From assembly GCA_028386065.3 (NCBI GenBank), contig JAKUCV010001501.1, positions 21,063-85,062 on the forward strand: 64,000 nt of DNA, written 5' to 3'. A program made the position numbers and the translations under genes. This document shows positions 12,501-21,318 of this stretch, piece by piece (the first letter of the stretch is position 1; the number at the start of each line of letters is the position of its first letter). This stretch comes from Turnera subulata (lineage: Eukaryota > Streptophyta > Magnoliopsida > Malpighiales > Passifloraceae). The notes under the pieces are model-generated. The model had not been told where the DNA came from. It saw only the letters and a list, made by a program, of their open reading frames with translations, and ran no database searches.

Positions 12501-13451
12501 TGTGCGATGTTGTCAGGATGGGCCCGTTGTTTGTTTCACGGCCTGAGAATGACTCTTTTTGTGTTGCTGTTGTTCTCCCATCTGAAAATGCAGGGTGTTT
12601 TGGTAAAGAGGAAGAACCCTATAAGGATCTGGGCAAGGTATGTAAGTAGTATTGGATGAAGATTTTCTGTGGCCCTCAATATTGTTCTGTGTTTGTTTAA
12701 GTCTTTGCTGCCCTGAAATTGTTGAATTTGGTTTTCCTTTTGGCTCTATTTGTAAAGGTGGTGGATACTTGGGAGCTTTTCTTGAACTGTAACTGTTAGT
12801 GCCAACAGATTCAGAAATAGGTAAGCCAGTACAATTTCTTATCAATTTGTATTGATTTGCTGCTAATGTTTGTATAATCGTGTTCAGTTTAAGAATGTAA
12901 TGAGTCTTATGTGATGTTGTTGTGTTTGATTGCTCACCTGTATCTGATGGTTCTTTGTGAAGGAGGAAGAACACCTGCTTTCGTCGTGAACAGATCATTG
13001 AGTCCTGTTACATGCAACAGAAGCAAGTAGAGTAAAGTAAGATCCATATTTTCTAAATCTTGGAAGATGGTGTCGTGTTTTTTGCTGTGCTGTTCCGTCT
13101 GTACGATGTTGTCAGAATGGGCCCGTTGTTTGTTTCACGGCCTGAGAATGACTCTTTCTGTGTTGCTGTTGTTCTCCCATCTGAAAATGCAGGGTGTTTT
13201 GGTAAAGAGGAAGAACCCTATAAGGATCTGGGCAAGGTATGTAAGTAGTATTGGATGAAGATTTTCTGTGGCCCTCAATATTGTTCTGTGTTTGTTTAAG
13301 TCTTTACTGCCCTGGAATTGTTGAATTTTATTTTCCTTTTGGTTGATACCCTATAAGGATCTGGGCAAGGTATGTAAGTGGTATTGGATGAACATTTTCT
13401 GTGGCCCTCAATATCGGTCTGTGTTGGGTCAAGTGTCTGTTGCCCCCTAAT
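9598..13451 (+). mobile_element. Probable Helitron left part carrying a 599-bp tandem array
   Basis: Compared with the empty site near 49098, foreign DNA begins after ...ACTTA with TCTATATATA, followed by ATTAATGCAGAGTCC. A 5' TC next to a 3' host A/T dinucleotide, with no TSD, is what rolling-circle Helitrons leave. The right end is missing because the following Copia element was deleted into host DNA at 21318. Between 9640 and 10350 there are exon-like open stretches but no domain I recognise, and no Rep/helicase is visible. The assignment rests only on the left terminus and context. Another kind of insertion, or a filler sequence, remains possible. Confidence 0.4.
10361..13342. repeat. Tandem array, five units of about 599 bp
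   Basis: The landmark AGGTGGTGGATACTTGGGAG recurs at 10361, 10959, 11558, 12157 and 12756, giving periods of 598, 599, 599 and 599. Units 2-5 differ by only a few bases; the first is more diverged. A partial, older unit precedes the array (about 10155-10360), and a 3' fragment follows (13343-13451). Each unit contains exon-like blocks with good splice signals, for example GAAAATGCAG before a 45-base block and CAAG|GTATGTAAGT after it. The 62-residue and 161-residue ORFs repeated in the array are not similar to any family I know. The array may be a duplicated piece of a captured gene or a young satellite. Confidence 0.9.
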
Positions 13452-14877
13452 TGTTAGAACAATATCCCTTCGCTAGAGGGGGGTGAATAGCGATAATCGA
13501 ATAAAAACGAAATAAGCAGGAATTGAATGCGGAATTAAAAGAATGAAGGACACAAGAGATTTATCCTTGTTCACACACACTCTACTAGTGTGGCTAATCC
13601 AGCCCTTCAAGTCTCACTTGAAGATTTCACTATCTATGTTAAGCTTACGGGTGCTTAACAAACCGTTACAACCAGAGAGTTCAAATCACATGAACCTCAA
13701 TATACTTGCTTGAAGATACCTCACTTCAAGACTTTCTAGGATTTCTAATCACAAGAATCCTACTCTCTTGCTTAAGGATACCACACCTTAAGGCTTCTCT
13801 CAAGGGAACAATCCTCCCTTGTGGTGTATGAATGACACTTACAATTTCTCAAGCAAAACTCTCTAATAGAGTGGATATGAGTACAAAGGAAAGCTCTATT
13901 GAACAACTCAGAATTCTCACAAGTTATAGCTCAAAAATTTGTTGAATGGTTTTCAAAGAATGCTTGAATGTAGATGTGAGTTGATCAAAATGAAAATGAG
14001 GTTTAAGGCCTCTACTTATAGTCTAAAAGATGCATATAATCATTGGGAACAATTTCTGAAACCTTTATGAAAGTTTAGCATGTTTGTCTGAAAAAGGTTT
14101 CTGCCCATAACGGCACAACATCGATGTTTTGATAAAGAACATCGATGTTTAGCCGTTGCATTTAAATAATTGAGCCAACGGCTAGTGAAACATCGATGTT
14201 GCATTTTAGAACATCGATGTTTTCATACACAACATCGATGTTCTTAGTCGCAACATCGATGTTTTTTGGCTTCGCAAAAGTATGATGAAAAAGGGTCTTT
14301 GCCAGAACATCGATGTTGGAAAATGAAACATCGATGTTTTGTGAAACATCGATGTTGAGTTAGCCAACATCGATGTTTTTTGGCTTCGGCAAAATTTTAT
14401 TTCAAAGATAGGTTTTCATGAACATCGATGTTGGATTGTAAACATCGATGTTTTGACCAACGGTCACAAGAACATCGATGTTTTATAATCCAACATCGAT
14501 GTTTTCTTGCTACTGCCAAAAAGATTTTAAAATCGACTTGATGCAACATCGATGTTGTTCTAAGAACATCAATGTTTTGAACTCAAAAACCAGTTTTATG
14601 ACTTACATGATTTATGAAATGCATGAGGAAAATGATTTTTGGTTTGAGCATTAACTTGGAGTACTTGAGTTACCATTTACAAGGATTTCCTATAGATGAA
14701 CTCTCTATATATCTTCATCCTTGTTGCTTCAATTCTTGTACTCCTTTGTCTTAGACTTGTGCTTCATTGATTGATGTCTTTTTGCTTTTCTTCAAGGAAT
14801 GAATTCATGAATGGAGCTTTGGTTAGTTTGTCATTATCAAAACCCTGAAATGAAACATGGAAGCATTAGTCCTAACA
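13452..14877 (-). repeat. 3' LTR of the Copia element (complete, 1426 bp)
   Basis: The complete LTR is bounded by TGTTAGAACAA at 13452 and CTAACA at 14877. It is nearly identical to 20117-21318 up to the truncation point. In sense orientation it holds 16 palindromes (14117-14576) followed about 100 bp later by a TATA-like site near 14013-14022. It was apparently inserted in the last unit of the 599-bp array. Confidence 0.9.
14117..14576. promoter_or_regulatory. Paired AACATCGATGTT palindromes, LTR array (16 copies)
   Basis: Sixteen copies of the perfect 12-bp palindrome AACATCGATGTT (the last reads AACATCAATGTT) are arranged mostly in pairs. Within pairs the start-to-start distance is 21 bp in most cases (9-bp spacers of unrelated sequence), sometimes 20, once 18. 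Pairs are often followed by a TTTTTGGC...CGGCAAAA-like segment. The array lies in U3, just upstream of the LTR TATA element. Constant spacing with variable spacer sequence points to a protein binding two turns of the helix apart. Confidence 0.9.
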
Positions 14878-14893
14878 ATTTCCCCCTTTTTGA
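14878..14893 (-). other. Polypurine tract of the Copia element
   Basis: The plus strand reads ATTTCCCCCTTTTTGA directly after the LTR end CTAACA. The complement is the AAAAAGGGGGAAAT tract typical of SIRE-type Copia elements. Several further CCCCC runs at 14950-15030 are secondary purine tracts. Confidence 0.85.
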
Positions 14894-15129
14894 TAATGAC
14901 AAACTCATGTTAGTATATGCCAAGTTTTATGAGTTCTTTAAGGAGATTAATTCCCCCTATATTTTTCAACTTTTCAATTCATGATTCCCCCTGACTTGGT
15001 GCATATACTTACTTGATTATTTTCCCCCTTTTGTCATTAGCAAAAAGAAACAAGAATAAGAAGCATTTGATTCAATTGAAAAGATACTTAGACATGGAAG
15101 ACATAAATTTAAACAAAAAAAAAAAAATC

Positions 15130-16386
15130 CTAAAAGGATGGGCTAAGGTCATCATCATCATCATCATTATTATCCTCATGGTCTTCATCTTCTTCATCAT
15201 CTTCTTCTTGCTCAATGTCCATGGGAGCATAGTCCTCATCCTCCTCATCATCATTATCATCCTCATTACCACCAAAATCGTAACCTTGGTAGTATGGTGG
15301 AGGATTGTAGTTGATGTGATCAAAATAAGCACGCAGGTCATGTCCTTGCCTTTGTACTTCTATGTCGATTCTTTCAATTGACCTTCCTAAGCTGCGTAGA
15401 GTGGCCGCAATTGAGTCGAGGGTAGCGCCAGGAGGTCGAGGAGCAGGTGCAGGAAGAGCAAGGAAAGAGCCTGCTTGAGATGCTTCGGCTTGTTGCTCTG
15501 CTGGTTGGTGAGGCGGTTGAGCTCCCTCAGCAGCTTGTCCGGTTCTGAATGTGGCATCGGATATTGCCCAAGACTTGGCTGCCGTGGTGAGGGTGTCTTC
15601 CAACGGACTAAAACCTACGCTAAGCAGAATATCGGTGACCAGAAACACATAGGGCAGTGGATGGTCCGTGTTTGCCTGTTCCGTCATGTGCATAAAGACG
15701 AGTCGTCCCCAATTGATGGGTGCTTCGTGAAGAATGGCGTGAAGAATCTTCTCGTCTTCAATGGTCATGGTGGTGTGACTCCCGGCTCGCGGTTTGATCA
15801 CACGGGTGACAAGATAGAACAGCACGCGATATTCCGGATTAATCGTATGAATGGTGGGACGGCCGGAACGATTCCTCTTCACTTCAGTGATTCCAAGCTC
15901 TGCAAGAAGAGGAATCTCATACTGAGTAAGAAAATGATCTGCCCCATAGCCGGATATATCGTGGCCTTGGACGGGCAATTTGGCGATGGCCCCAAATTGC
16001 TCCAAGGTGAGTTGGATGACCTTTCCATTGAGTTGAGCAGATAGAACCTCTCCTTCCCGAGTTAATGTCGAGTAGAATGCCCAGATGAAGTCGGCATTGT
16101 ACTCATGTCTGCTCCTGGTGACAAACTCCCAAAGGTGTGATTGTTGAAGAAGTCTGGGTAGGTTTGTGTAGTGCTTTTCTTGTGGATATTCAGCAGGTAG
16201 ATATCTAGGAGGAGCAATGAGTCTTTTGGCAAAGAGGGTGTTGAATCGATTTAGCTGTGAACGGGAAGTGAACCAGATATGAGTTCCTTCCACAGGGTAT
16301 TGGTTGCCAGAGCTAGATGAGCTCCTTCTCTTGGTGGGATGCTCTTGAAGAGGATCTTTGCCTTTAGAGCTTCTTCTACTAGCCAT
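15130..16386 (-). CDS. Putative plant transposon protein (418 aa) with acidic tail
   Basis: Intact 418-residue ORF starting at ATG 16386. The N terminus is basic and serine-rich (residues 1-30). Residues about 45-285 resemble the 'putative plant transposon protein' family often found as extra ORFs in plant retroelements, with segments such as FAKRLIAPPRYLP, WEFVTRSRHEYNADFIWAFY and INWGRLVFMHM. A Pro/Gln/Ala-rich linker leads to a strongly acidic C terminus (about 365-418, long Asp/Glu runs). The molecular function of this family is unknown. The gene lies in sense with gag but has its own TATA box (about 16523-16534) and is divergent from the 227-residue gene across the palindrome array. Family assignment is from memory of sequence pattern, moderately sure. 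Confidence 0.7.
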   Translation of the reverse strand: MASRRSSKGKDPLQEHPTKRRSSSSSGNQYPVEGTHIWFTSRSQLNRFNTLFAKRLIAPPRYLPAEYPQEKHYTNLPRLLQQSHLWEFVTRSRHEYNADFIWAFYSTLTREGEVLSAQLNGKVIQLTLEQFGAIAKLPVQGHDISGYGADHFLTQYEIPLLAELGITEVKRNRSGRPTIHTINPEYRVLFYLVTRVIKPRAGSHTTMTIEDEKILHAILHEAPINWGRLVFMHMTEQANTDHPLPYVFLVTDILLSVGFSPLEDTLTTAAKSWAISDATFRTGQAAEGAQPPHQPAEQQAEASQAGSFLALPAPAPRPPGATLDSIAATLRSLGRSIERIDIEVQRQGHDLRAYFDHINYNPPPYYQGYDFGGNEDDNDDEEDEDYAPMDIEQEEDDEEDEDHEDNNDDDDDDLSPSF

Positions 16387-16522
16387 GGTGTATATGAAAG
16401 GGAGAAGAGTTTGGGAAAAAGAGGAGTGTGTGTGGACAAGAGAGGAGAGGAGGTTGTATGGAGATTATGCAAAGGATGAAGAAAATTAGATTGTAGGTGA
16501 GAAGGAGAAGGAAAGATTTGAG

Positions 16523-16534
16523 TTTTTATAGAGG
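16523..16534 (-). promoter_or_regulatory. TATA box of the 418-residue gene
   Basis: On the minus strand the sequence reads CCTCTATAAAAACT, about 140 bases before the ATG at 16386, with a pyrimidine-rich leader between. It sits at the left edge of the palindrome array. Confidence 0.65.
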
Positions 16535-16585
16535 AGCCAAAAAAGTTAGCCATTGTGAGCAGTAACGGCTAGTTTTTGATGACAC

Positions 16586-17101
16586 AACATCGATGTTTTC
16601 ACCCAAAACATCGATGTTTAGGCTCCCTAACGGCTATATTCTTTAAACTGTAACGGCTAAACATCGATGTTTTCCAGAGAACATCGATGTTTTTTTGCGT
16701 TCGGCAGAAAAATTTAAGATATGCCTAGCGGTCCAACATCGATGTTTTTAACATAAACATCGATGTTTTTGGCTCTCGGCAAAAAAATCCATTTTTCAAA
16801 CATCGATGTTTGTACTAAAACATCGATGTTGTTGGTATACTGCCAATCTGATGGTTAAGCACTATGGTTAAACATCGATGTTGGTGTCAAAAACATCGAT
16901 GTTTTTAGCACTCGACATTTTGAAAATCAACGCATACGTGCAAACATCGATGTTGGGTGTTTTGAACATCGATGTTATGAGGAAAAATTTGAAAGACTTA
17001 CCTGAACATCGATGTTTCGATACTAAACATCGATGTTTTTGCCATTCGGCCACTTGTGTGATGCAGCCAACATCGATGTTGGTCAGCGGAACATCGATGT
17101 T
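16586..17101. promoter_or_regulatory. Paired palindromes between divergent genes (16 copies)
   Basis: Eight pairs of AACATCGATGTT fill the intergenic region between the 418-residue gene (minus) and the 227-residue gene (plus). Pair spacings read 21, 20, 21, 20, 21, 22, 21, 21 bp from start to start. Spacer sequences differ, and most pairs are followed by a GGC...CGGC-type motif. The position between two divergent TATA boxes is that expected for a shared regulatory region. Several chance ORFs run through it and are not genes. Confidence 0.9.
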
Positions 17102-17565
17102 TTCACTATTTGCTTAGTAAGGTCCTTGCTTTTTCAACTATGCTTGTCGTCCGAATCGAGCTGTCCCTACAAAACAAATTTAGTAGAGCCTCGGGTGCTC
17201 AAATTAGCTATGAATAATACAGGAATTATGGTGATGAAAACATGTGTGACAATTTCAAGAGGTGGTAAGTATCCCTCTGCCGCTAAGAGAAATTTTCTTC
17301 TTGTCGTCAGTGCACCGGGCTCGAGAAATTGTCTTGTCGGTTGGACTTTGATAGTCTCCGATACCTAGCTAAATGGACAGTAAGTCCCGTGTCGGATCAA
17401 TAATGCAATTTTAGGCCTGAATTTTCAACAAAGCAGATATTTGATTAGTTGCAAATTTGGAGGTTAGTAATAATGAACTTGGCGTTTCTATTTGGCGGAG
17501 AATCTCTTAAGCTCTGCCAAGTGTGGTAGGGGTCTGCCCTTGTGAGTAAAATGTCGAGTCCTTGG

Positions 17566-17577
17566 TTTTATAAAAGG
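17566..17577 (+). promoter_or_regulatory. TATA box of the antisense 227-residue gene
   Basis: TTTTATAAAAGG lies 71-82 bases before the ATG at 17648, followed by a short A-rich leader. Equivalent TATAAAAG boxes precede the homologous genes at 52934 (TATAAAAG near 52830) and 43931 (minus, near 44015-44025). Confidence 0.75.
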
Positions 17578-17647
17578 CAGAGAATTAGAATGCACAACAC
17601 ACAGAGAATAAGCCATAATCAAGGAGAAGAAAATAACAAGAGTAGAA

Positions 17648-18331
17648 ATGCCTTCCCCTTCATCTGTGTTTTTCGTTCTAGGAGCCGCTCAAGGCAGAAG
17701 AAATCGCTTATCATATAGCATGGTTAATGAGCCGGCTGAGGAGCTCCCTCCTATACTAGGTACAATTCCACGTCTTGTATTTGTGGATGAGCTTTACTCA
17801 TCCAGATTTTTTGTTACTCCAATGGAGGAGACCATGTTCCTGGAACATCAAAGTGAGGTGAGAACGTCTTACTTTGGTTCTGCTAATTCTGTAATGTTTT
17901 TTATCTCCGAGCGGCTTGAAAATTTTAGCTTGGAGACGGCCAGCCAATATCTTGAGCAAGGTATCTACTATCGGATTTCAATGCTTGCTCGGAGTCTGCC
18001 TCATGTAGGAGGATTGTCGCCAACATGGCCAAAGGTTCGGTTGCTAGTGTGGAATTGCAGAGGTATGGCGAGGCACTCACAAGATTTTGCAGGTACTTTG
18101 AGAGACCTCAAAAACCAGTATAAACCAAATATGGTTTTGCTTACGGAGACTCAGTGGCAAGAAGGTGATCATCATGGCGCTATTCCTTTGCGTTTCCCGC
18201 CAGTCAACCGTTTTGAAAAACATGGAGAAAATAACACTGGAGGCATGTGGTTTTCATGGAATGATAGCCTCAGAGTTATCATTACAAATGAGCCAAGTGG
18301 CTTTAAAGTGAGTGCAGAGCCAAATAGATAG
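17648..18331 (+). CDS. Antisense cargo protein, N-terminal unknown domain plus partial EEP-like fold (227 aa)
   Basis: Intact ORF antisense to the host Copia element. Residues 1-125 form a domain I do not recognise, with MPxPSSVFFV, RLVFVDELYSSRFF and MFFISERL. Residues 128-215 resemble the N-terminal part of a LINE-type endonuclease/exonuclease/phosphatase domain: LLVWNCRG (metal-binding Asn), MVLLTET (metal-binding Glu) and GGMWFSW. The later catalytic Asp and His segments are absent, so nuclease activity is unlikely. It aligns without gaps to the ORF at 52934-53617 (about 157 of 227 identical). In the block RDLKNQYKPNMVLLTET the two genes differ by about eleven synonymous changes and no amino acid, which shows selection on the protein. 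It has its own TATA box and leader. Confidence 0.8.
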   Translation: MPSPSSVFFVLGAAQGRRNRLSYSMVNEPAEELPPILGTIPRLVFVDELYSSRFFVTPMEETMFLEHQSEVRTSYFGSANSVMFFISERLENFSLETASQYLEQGIYYRISMLARSLPHVGGLSPTWPKVRLLVWNCRGMARHSQDFAGTLRDLKNQYKPNMVLLTETQWQEGDHHGAIPLRFPPVNRFEKHGENNTGGMWFSWNDSLRVIITNEPSGFKVSAEPNR

Positions 18332-18603
18332 ACATGTGAGAAATATGAGCTTGTAATATATTTTGTGTGTGTGTGTCTTTCCAAATATGTAAGTGTGAAC
18401 GTGTAATATGCTTTATGTTCAGATGTGTCTTTGTAATATATGTTATTAAGTATGATTGTAATATAAAGTGTGCGTAAGAGTCATTGTATCGTAAGATTGT
18501 AAGATATGAACATCAATAAACTCTAGTTTGTTTGTATGATGAAATTGTCATGAACCGCAAATTATCAAAGTTAATAATTTAGTAAGTTTAGAGTACTTAC
18601 CTG

Positions 18604-18710
18604 CACATCGATGTTTTGATACTAAACATCGATGTTTCATGCTGCCGGTTGGGAATGATACTAGTTGAAGTCCACTCAACATCGATGTTTGGCTCCTAAA
18701 CATCGATGTT
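18604..18710. promoter_or_regulatory. Two further palindrome pairs downstream of the cargo gene
   Basis: Two pairs of (A/C)ACATCGATGTT, both with 21-bp start-to-start spacing, lie between the 3' ends of the convergent cargo gene and gag. They are followed by CGGC-type motifs like the other arrays. This is the only array not obviously upstream of a promoter. Confidence 0.85.
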
Positions 18711-18843
18711 TTTTATGTCTCGGCTTGCTTACTTCCCAAGAATCAATTAGGAATTTGGATGCTTCCTTGATTATGTGCTTGAAGCATCCGCAATCAAGGT
18801 ACTAAAGTACACTTGATGCATTCAAGCACACCTGCAAAACAAA

Positions 18844-20061
18844 TCAATGGGTTTTTGGTACCCAAATTTCTTTGGGTCCTTGAGTGTTAGGGACATGATG
18901 ACGATAGGCTTCACTTCGAGTCCAATGTCTATGCCTAGTAAAACAAGCAGGAGCAATATGTCCTATTCTATTGCAATAATGACAAATGACATTTGGATTG
19001 TGCATCCATCTAGGTTGATAGTAATTATGCTGTCCATATTTGTGCACTTTACTAACATGGTGACCCTTGAGTTGAACCTTATGCTTCCTAGGCTCGATTT
19101 TAGTTCTTTTAGGTTCGTTTCTAAAACCTATTCCATGTTTAGTTGATTGCAAATTGTTTAGCATAGAATTTAAATTTTTCTGAGTGGTGCTAAATTTCTT
19201 TAATGTTGCCTCAAGATTTTCAACTTGCTTCTTTAAGGGTTTACATGTCGTGCATTCTAAGTTATCCGGTTTGTTAGCACTCTTCTTCCCATAAAATTTG
19301 TTTTCTTCTCTAAGCTTTTCATTTTCACATAATAACTTCTCATTTTGTTCTTTCAAAGAATTGCATGAGGAACACTCCTTAGTTTTTCTTCCAAGTTCTG
19401 TGACTTGTTCATATAGTGATTTACATGATTCACATTCTTTAGACATGCCTAGAGTCCTATTTTCTTCCTTCAATTTATCATTTTCACAGGTAAGCTCTTC
19501 TAGATTCTTTTCTAATGAAGCAATATGTTTCTTTTGCTTTAAATGAATCTTAGAGATTTTAATATATTCAGCATACAATTCATTAAAAGCGTTTTGCAAT
19601 TCATCATGGTTAGAAGGTTCAGAATCACTTACCTCTTCTGCTTCTTCTTCCTTTGCCATGAGGCATTGGAAGTTCGTTTCATCATCACTTTCTGTTACCT
19701 CATAGGTGACTTCCAGCATATCCCAAATGTCCTTGGCGGTAGTGCATCGTGAAATCATTTGGTAATCTTCTTGATTAAGTGCACAATGGAGTATGTTGAT
19801 TGCCATGAAGTTGTTTTGAACTTTCTTGACGTCCTCGGCATTATACTCCTCTTCCGTCTTAGTCACCATAATTTCACCAACTCTCTTTGTCGGAATTTGA
19901 TCTCCGTTCTTTATTGTCCGCCAGAGAGTGAAGTTGTTGGATTGAATAAAGACTCTCATCCTCTCCTTCCAATATGTATAGTTGGCGCCATTGAGCAATG
20001 GTGGACGGGTGACGGACTGTCCTTCATTGTTTCCTGCAAACACATTACTTGAAAAAGCCAT
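18844..20061 (-). CDS. Ty1/Copia Gag (SIRE-like), 405 aa
   Basis: Intact ORF from ATG 20061. The N terminus (PPLLNGANYTYWKERMRVFI, then W-x-x-I) and the segment TTAKDIWDMLEVTYE belong to the plant Copia Gag family (DUF4219/UBN2 type), which forms the particle core. A Glu-rich middle and a long coiled-coil stretch with repeated CxxC pairs (ECESCKSL, ECSSCNSL, ECTTCKPL) follow at about residues 210-290. A zinc knuckle C-x2-C-x4-H-x4-C sits at 360-373 (CHYCNRIGHIAPAC). The ending KEIWVPK is the point where pol normally follows in SIRE elements; here a stop occurs and no pol is found. The start lies 56 bases inside the right LTR boundary, as usual. Confidence 0.88.
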   Translation of the reverse strand: MAFSSNVFAGNNEGQSVTRPPLLNGANYTYWKERMRVFIQSNNFTLWRTIKNGDQIPTKRVGEIMVTKTEEEYNAEDVKKVQNNFMAINILHCALNQEDYQMISRCTTAKDIWDMLEVTYEVTESDDETNFQCLMAKEEEAEEVSDSEPSNHDELQNAFNELYAEYIKISKIHLKQKKHIASLEKNLEELTCENDKLKEENRTLGMSKECESCKSLYEQVTELGRKTKECSSCNSLKEQNEKLLCENEKLREENKFYGKKSANKPDNLECTTCKPLKKQVENLEATLKKFSTTQKNLNSMLNNLQSTKHGIGFRNEPKRTKIEPRKHKVQLKGHHVSKVHKYGQHNYYQPRWMHNPNVICHYCNRIGHIAPACFTRHRHWTRSEAYRHHVPNTQGPKEIWVPKTH

Positions 20062-20100
20062 GGATAATACCTCTCAAACGGTTAAGTTTTTCAGAGAGTT

Positions 20101-20116
20101 AGGCTCCGCTACCAAT
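20101..20116 (-). other. Primer-binding site of the Copia element
   Basis: On the minus strand the LTR end TAACA is followed by ATTGGTAGCGGAGCC. This is the position of the tRNA primer site. It differs from the usual plant initiator-Met site TGGTATCAGAGC but matches the core seen in the Ty3 elements here. Confidence 0.75.
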
Positions 20117-21318
20117 TGTTAGAACAATAGCCCTTCGCTAGAGGGGGGGTGAATAGCGATAATCGAATAAAAACGAAATAAGCAGGAATTGAATGCGGAA
20201 TTAAAAGAATGAAGGACACAAGAGATTTATCCTGGTTCACACACACTCTACTAGTGTGGCTAATCCAGCCCTTCAAGTCTCACTTGAAGATTTCACTATC
20301 TATGTTAAGCTTACGGGTGCTTAACAAACCGTTACAACCAGAGAGTTCAAATCACATGAACCTCAATATACTTGCTTGAAGATACCTCACTTCAAGACTT
20401 TCTAGGATTTCTAATCACAAGAATCCTACTCTCTTGCTTAAGGATACCACACCTTAAGGCTTCTCTCAAGGGAACAATCCTCCCTTGTGGTGTATGAATG
20501 ACACTTACAATTTCTCAAGCAAAACTCTCTAATAGAGTGGATATGAGTACAAAGGAAAGCTCTATTGAACAACTCAGAATTCTCACAAGTTATAGCTCAA
20601 AAATTTGTTGAATGGTTTTCAAAGAATGCTTGAATGTGGTGTGAGTTGATCAAAATGAAAATGAGGTTTAAGGCCTCTATTTATAGTCTAAAAGATGCAT
20701 ATAATCATTGGGAACAATTTCTGAAACCTTTATGAAAGTTTAGCATGTTTGTCTGAAAAAGGTTTCTGCCCATAACGACACAACATCGATGTTTTGATAA
20801 AGAACATCGATGTTTAGCCGTTGCATTTAAATAATTGAGCCAACGGCTAGTGAAACATCGATGTTGCATTTTAGAACATCGATGTTTTCATACACAACAT
20901 CGATGTTCTTAGTCGCAACATCGATGTTTTTTGGCTTCGCAAAAGTATGATGAAAAAGGGTCTTTGCCAGAACATCGATGTTGGAAAATGAAACATCGAT
21001 GTTTTGTAAAACATCGATGTTGAGTTAGCCAACATCGATGTTTTTTGGCTTCGGCAAAATTTTATTTCAAAGATAGGTTTTCATGAACATCGATGTTGGA
21101 TTGTAAACATCGATGTTTTGACCAACGGTCACAAGAACATCGATGTTTTATAATCCAACATCGATGTTTTCTTGCTACTGCCAAAAAGATTTTAAAATCG
21201 ACTTGATGCAACATCGATGTTGTTCTAAGAACATCGATGTTGTTCTAAGAACATCGATGTTTTGAACTCAAAAACCAGTTTTATGACTTACATGATTTAT
21301 GAAATGCATGAGGAAAAT
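20117..21318 (-). repeat. 5' LTR of the Copia element, truncated
   Basis: Direct repeat of 13452-14877, stopping 1202 bp in. The sense 5' end (about 225 bp of U3) is missing. The break is at AAAATG, which is shared with host DNA (CAAAATGTCTTG near 49147), so a microhomology-mediated deletion is likely. It carries 17 palindromes (20782-21261), one more than the left LTR because of a 20-bp duplication. A good TATA box (complement of CTATTTATAG, 20677-20686) lies about 100 bp downstream of the array in sense. Confidence 0.88.
20782..21261. promoter_or_regulatory. Paired palindromes, second LTR array (17 copies)
   Basis: Same array as in the left LTR, all copies perfect. One 20-bp unit (palindrome plus GTTCTAAG) is duplicated at the distal end, making three in a row. 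The mutated copy of the left LTR is intact here. Confidence 0.9.

Larger units (their letters stand above)
13452..21318 (-). mobile_element. Non-autonomous SIRE-like Ty1/Copia element with cargo genes
   Basis: This is a minus-strand LTR element. Its left (3') LTR is 13452-14877 and its right (5') LTR is 20117-21318, truncated. LTR ends are TGTTAG.../...CTAACA. The polypurine tract (complement of ATTTCCCCCTTTTTGATAATG) adjoins 14877, and the primer site (complement of GGCTCCGCTACCAAT) adjoins 20117. A gag with a zinc knuckle and the ending KEIWVPK is typical of the SIRE/Maximus lineage. No protease, integrase or RT is present. In their place are a 227-residue antisense gene and a 418-residue sense gene, divergently arranged around an array of paired palindromes. 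It would need enzymes from another element to move. Confidence 0.85.

Noticed and set aside
10539..12998. Repeated 161- to 220-codon minus-strand ORFs in the 599-bp array
   Set aside because: They recur only because the DNA is tandemly repeated, have no recognisable domain, and conflict with the better splice signals on the plus strand.
14117..14576. CRISPR-like array of short repeats
   Set aside because: The genome is a plant nuclear genome, the repeats are 12-bp palindromes in pairs with 8-10-bp spacers, and no cas genes are present. The array lies within an LTR and is duplicated with it.
15013..15381. 122-codon plus-strand ORF rich in Ile and Leu
   Set aside because: It is the complement of the Asp/Glu-coding tail of the 418-residue gene.
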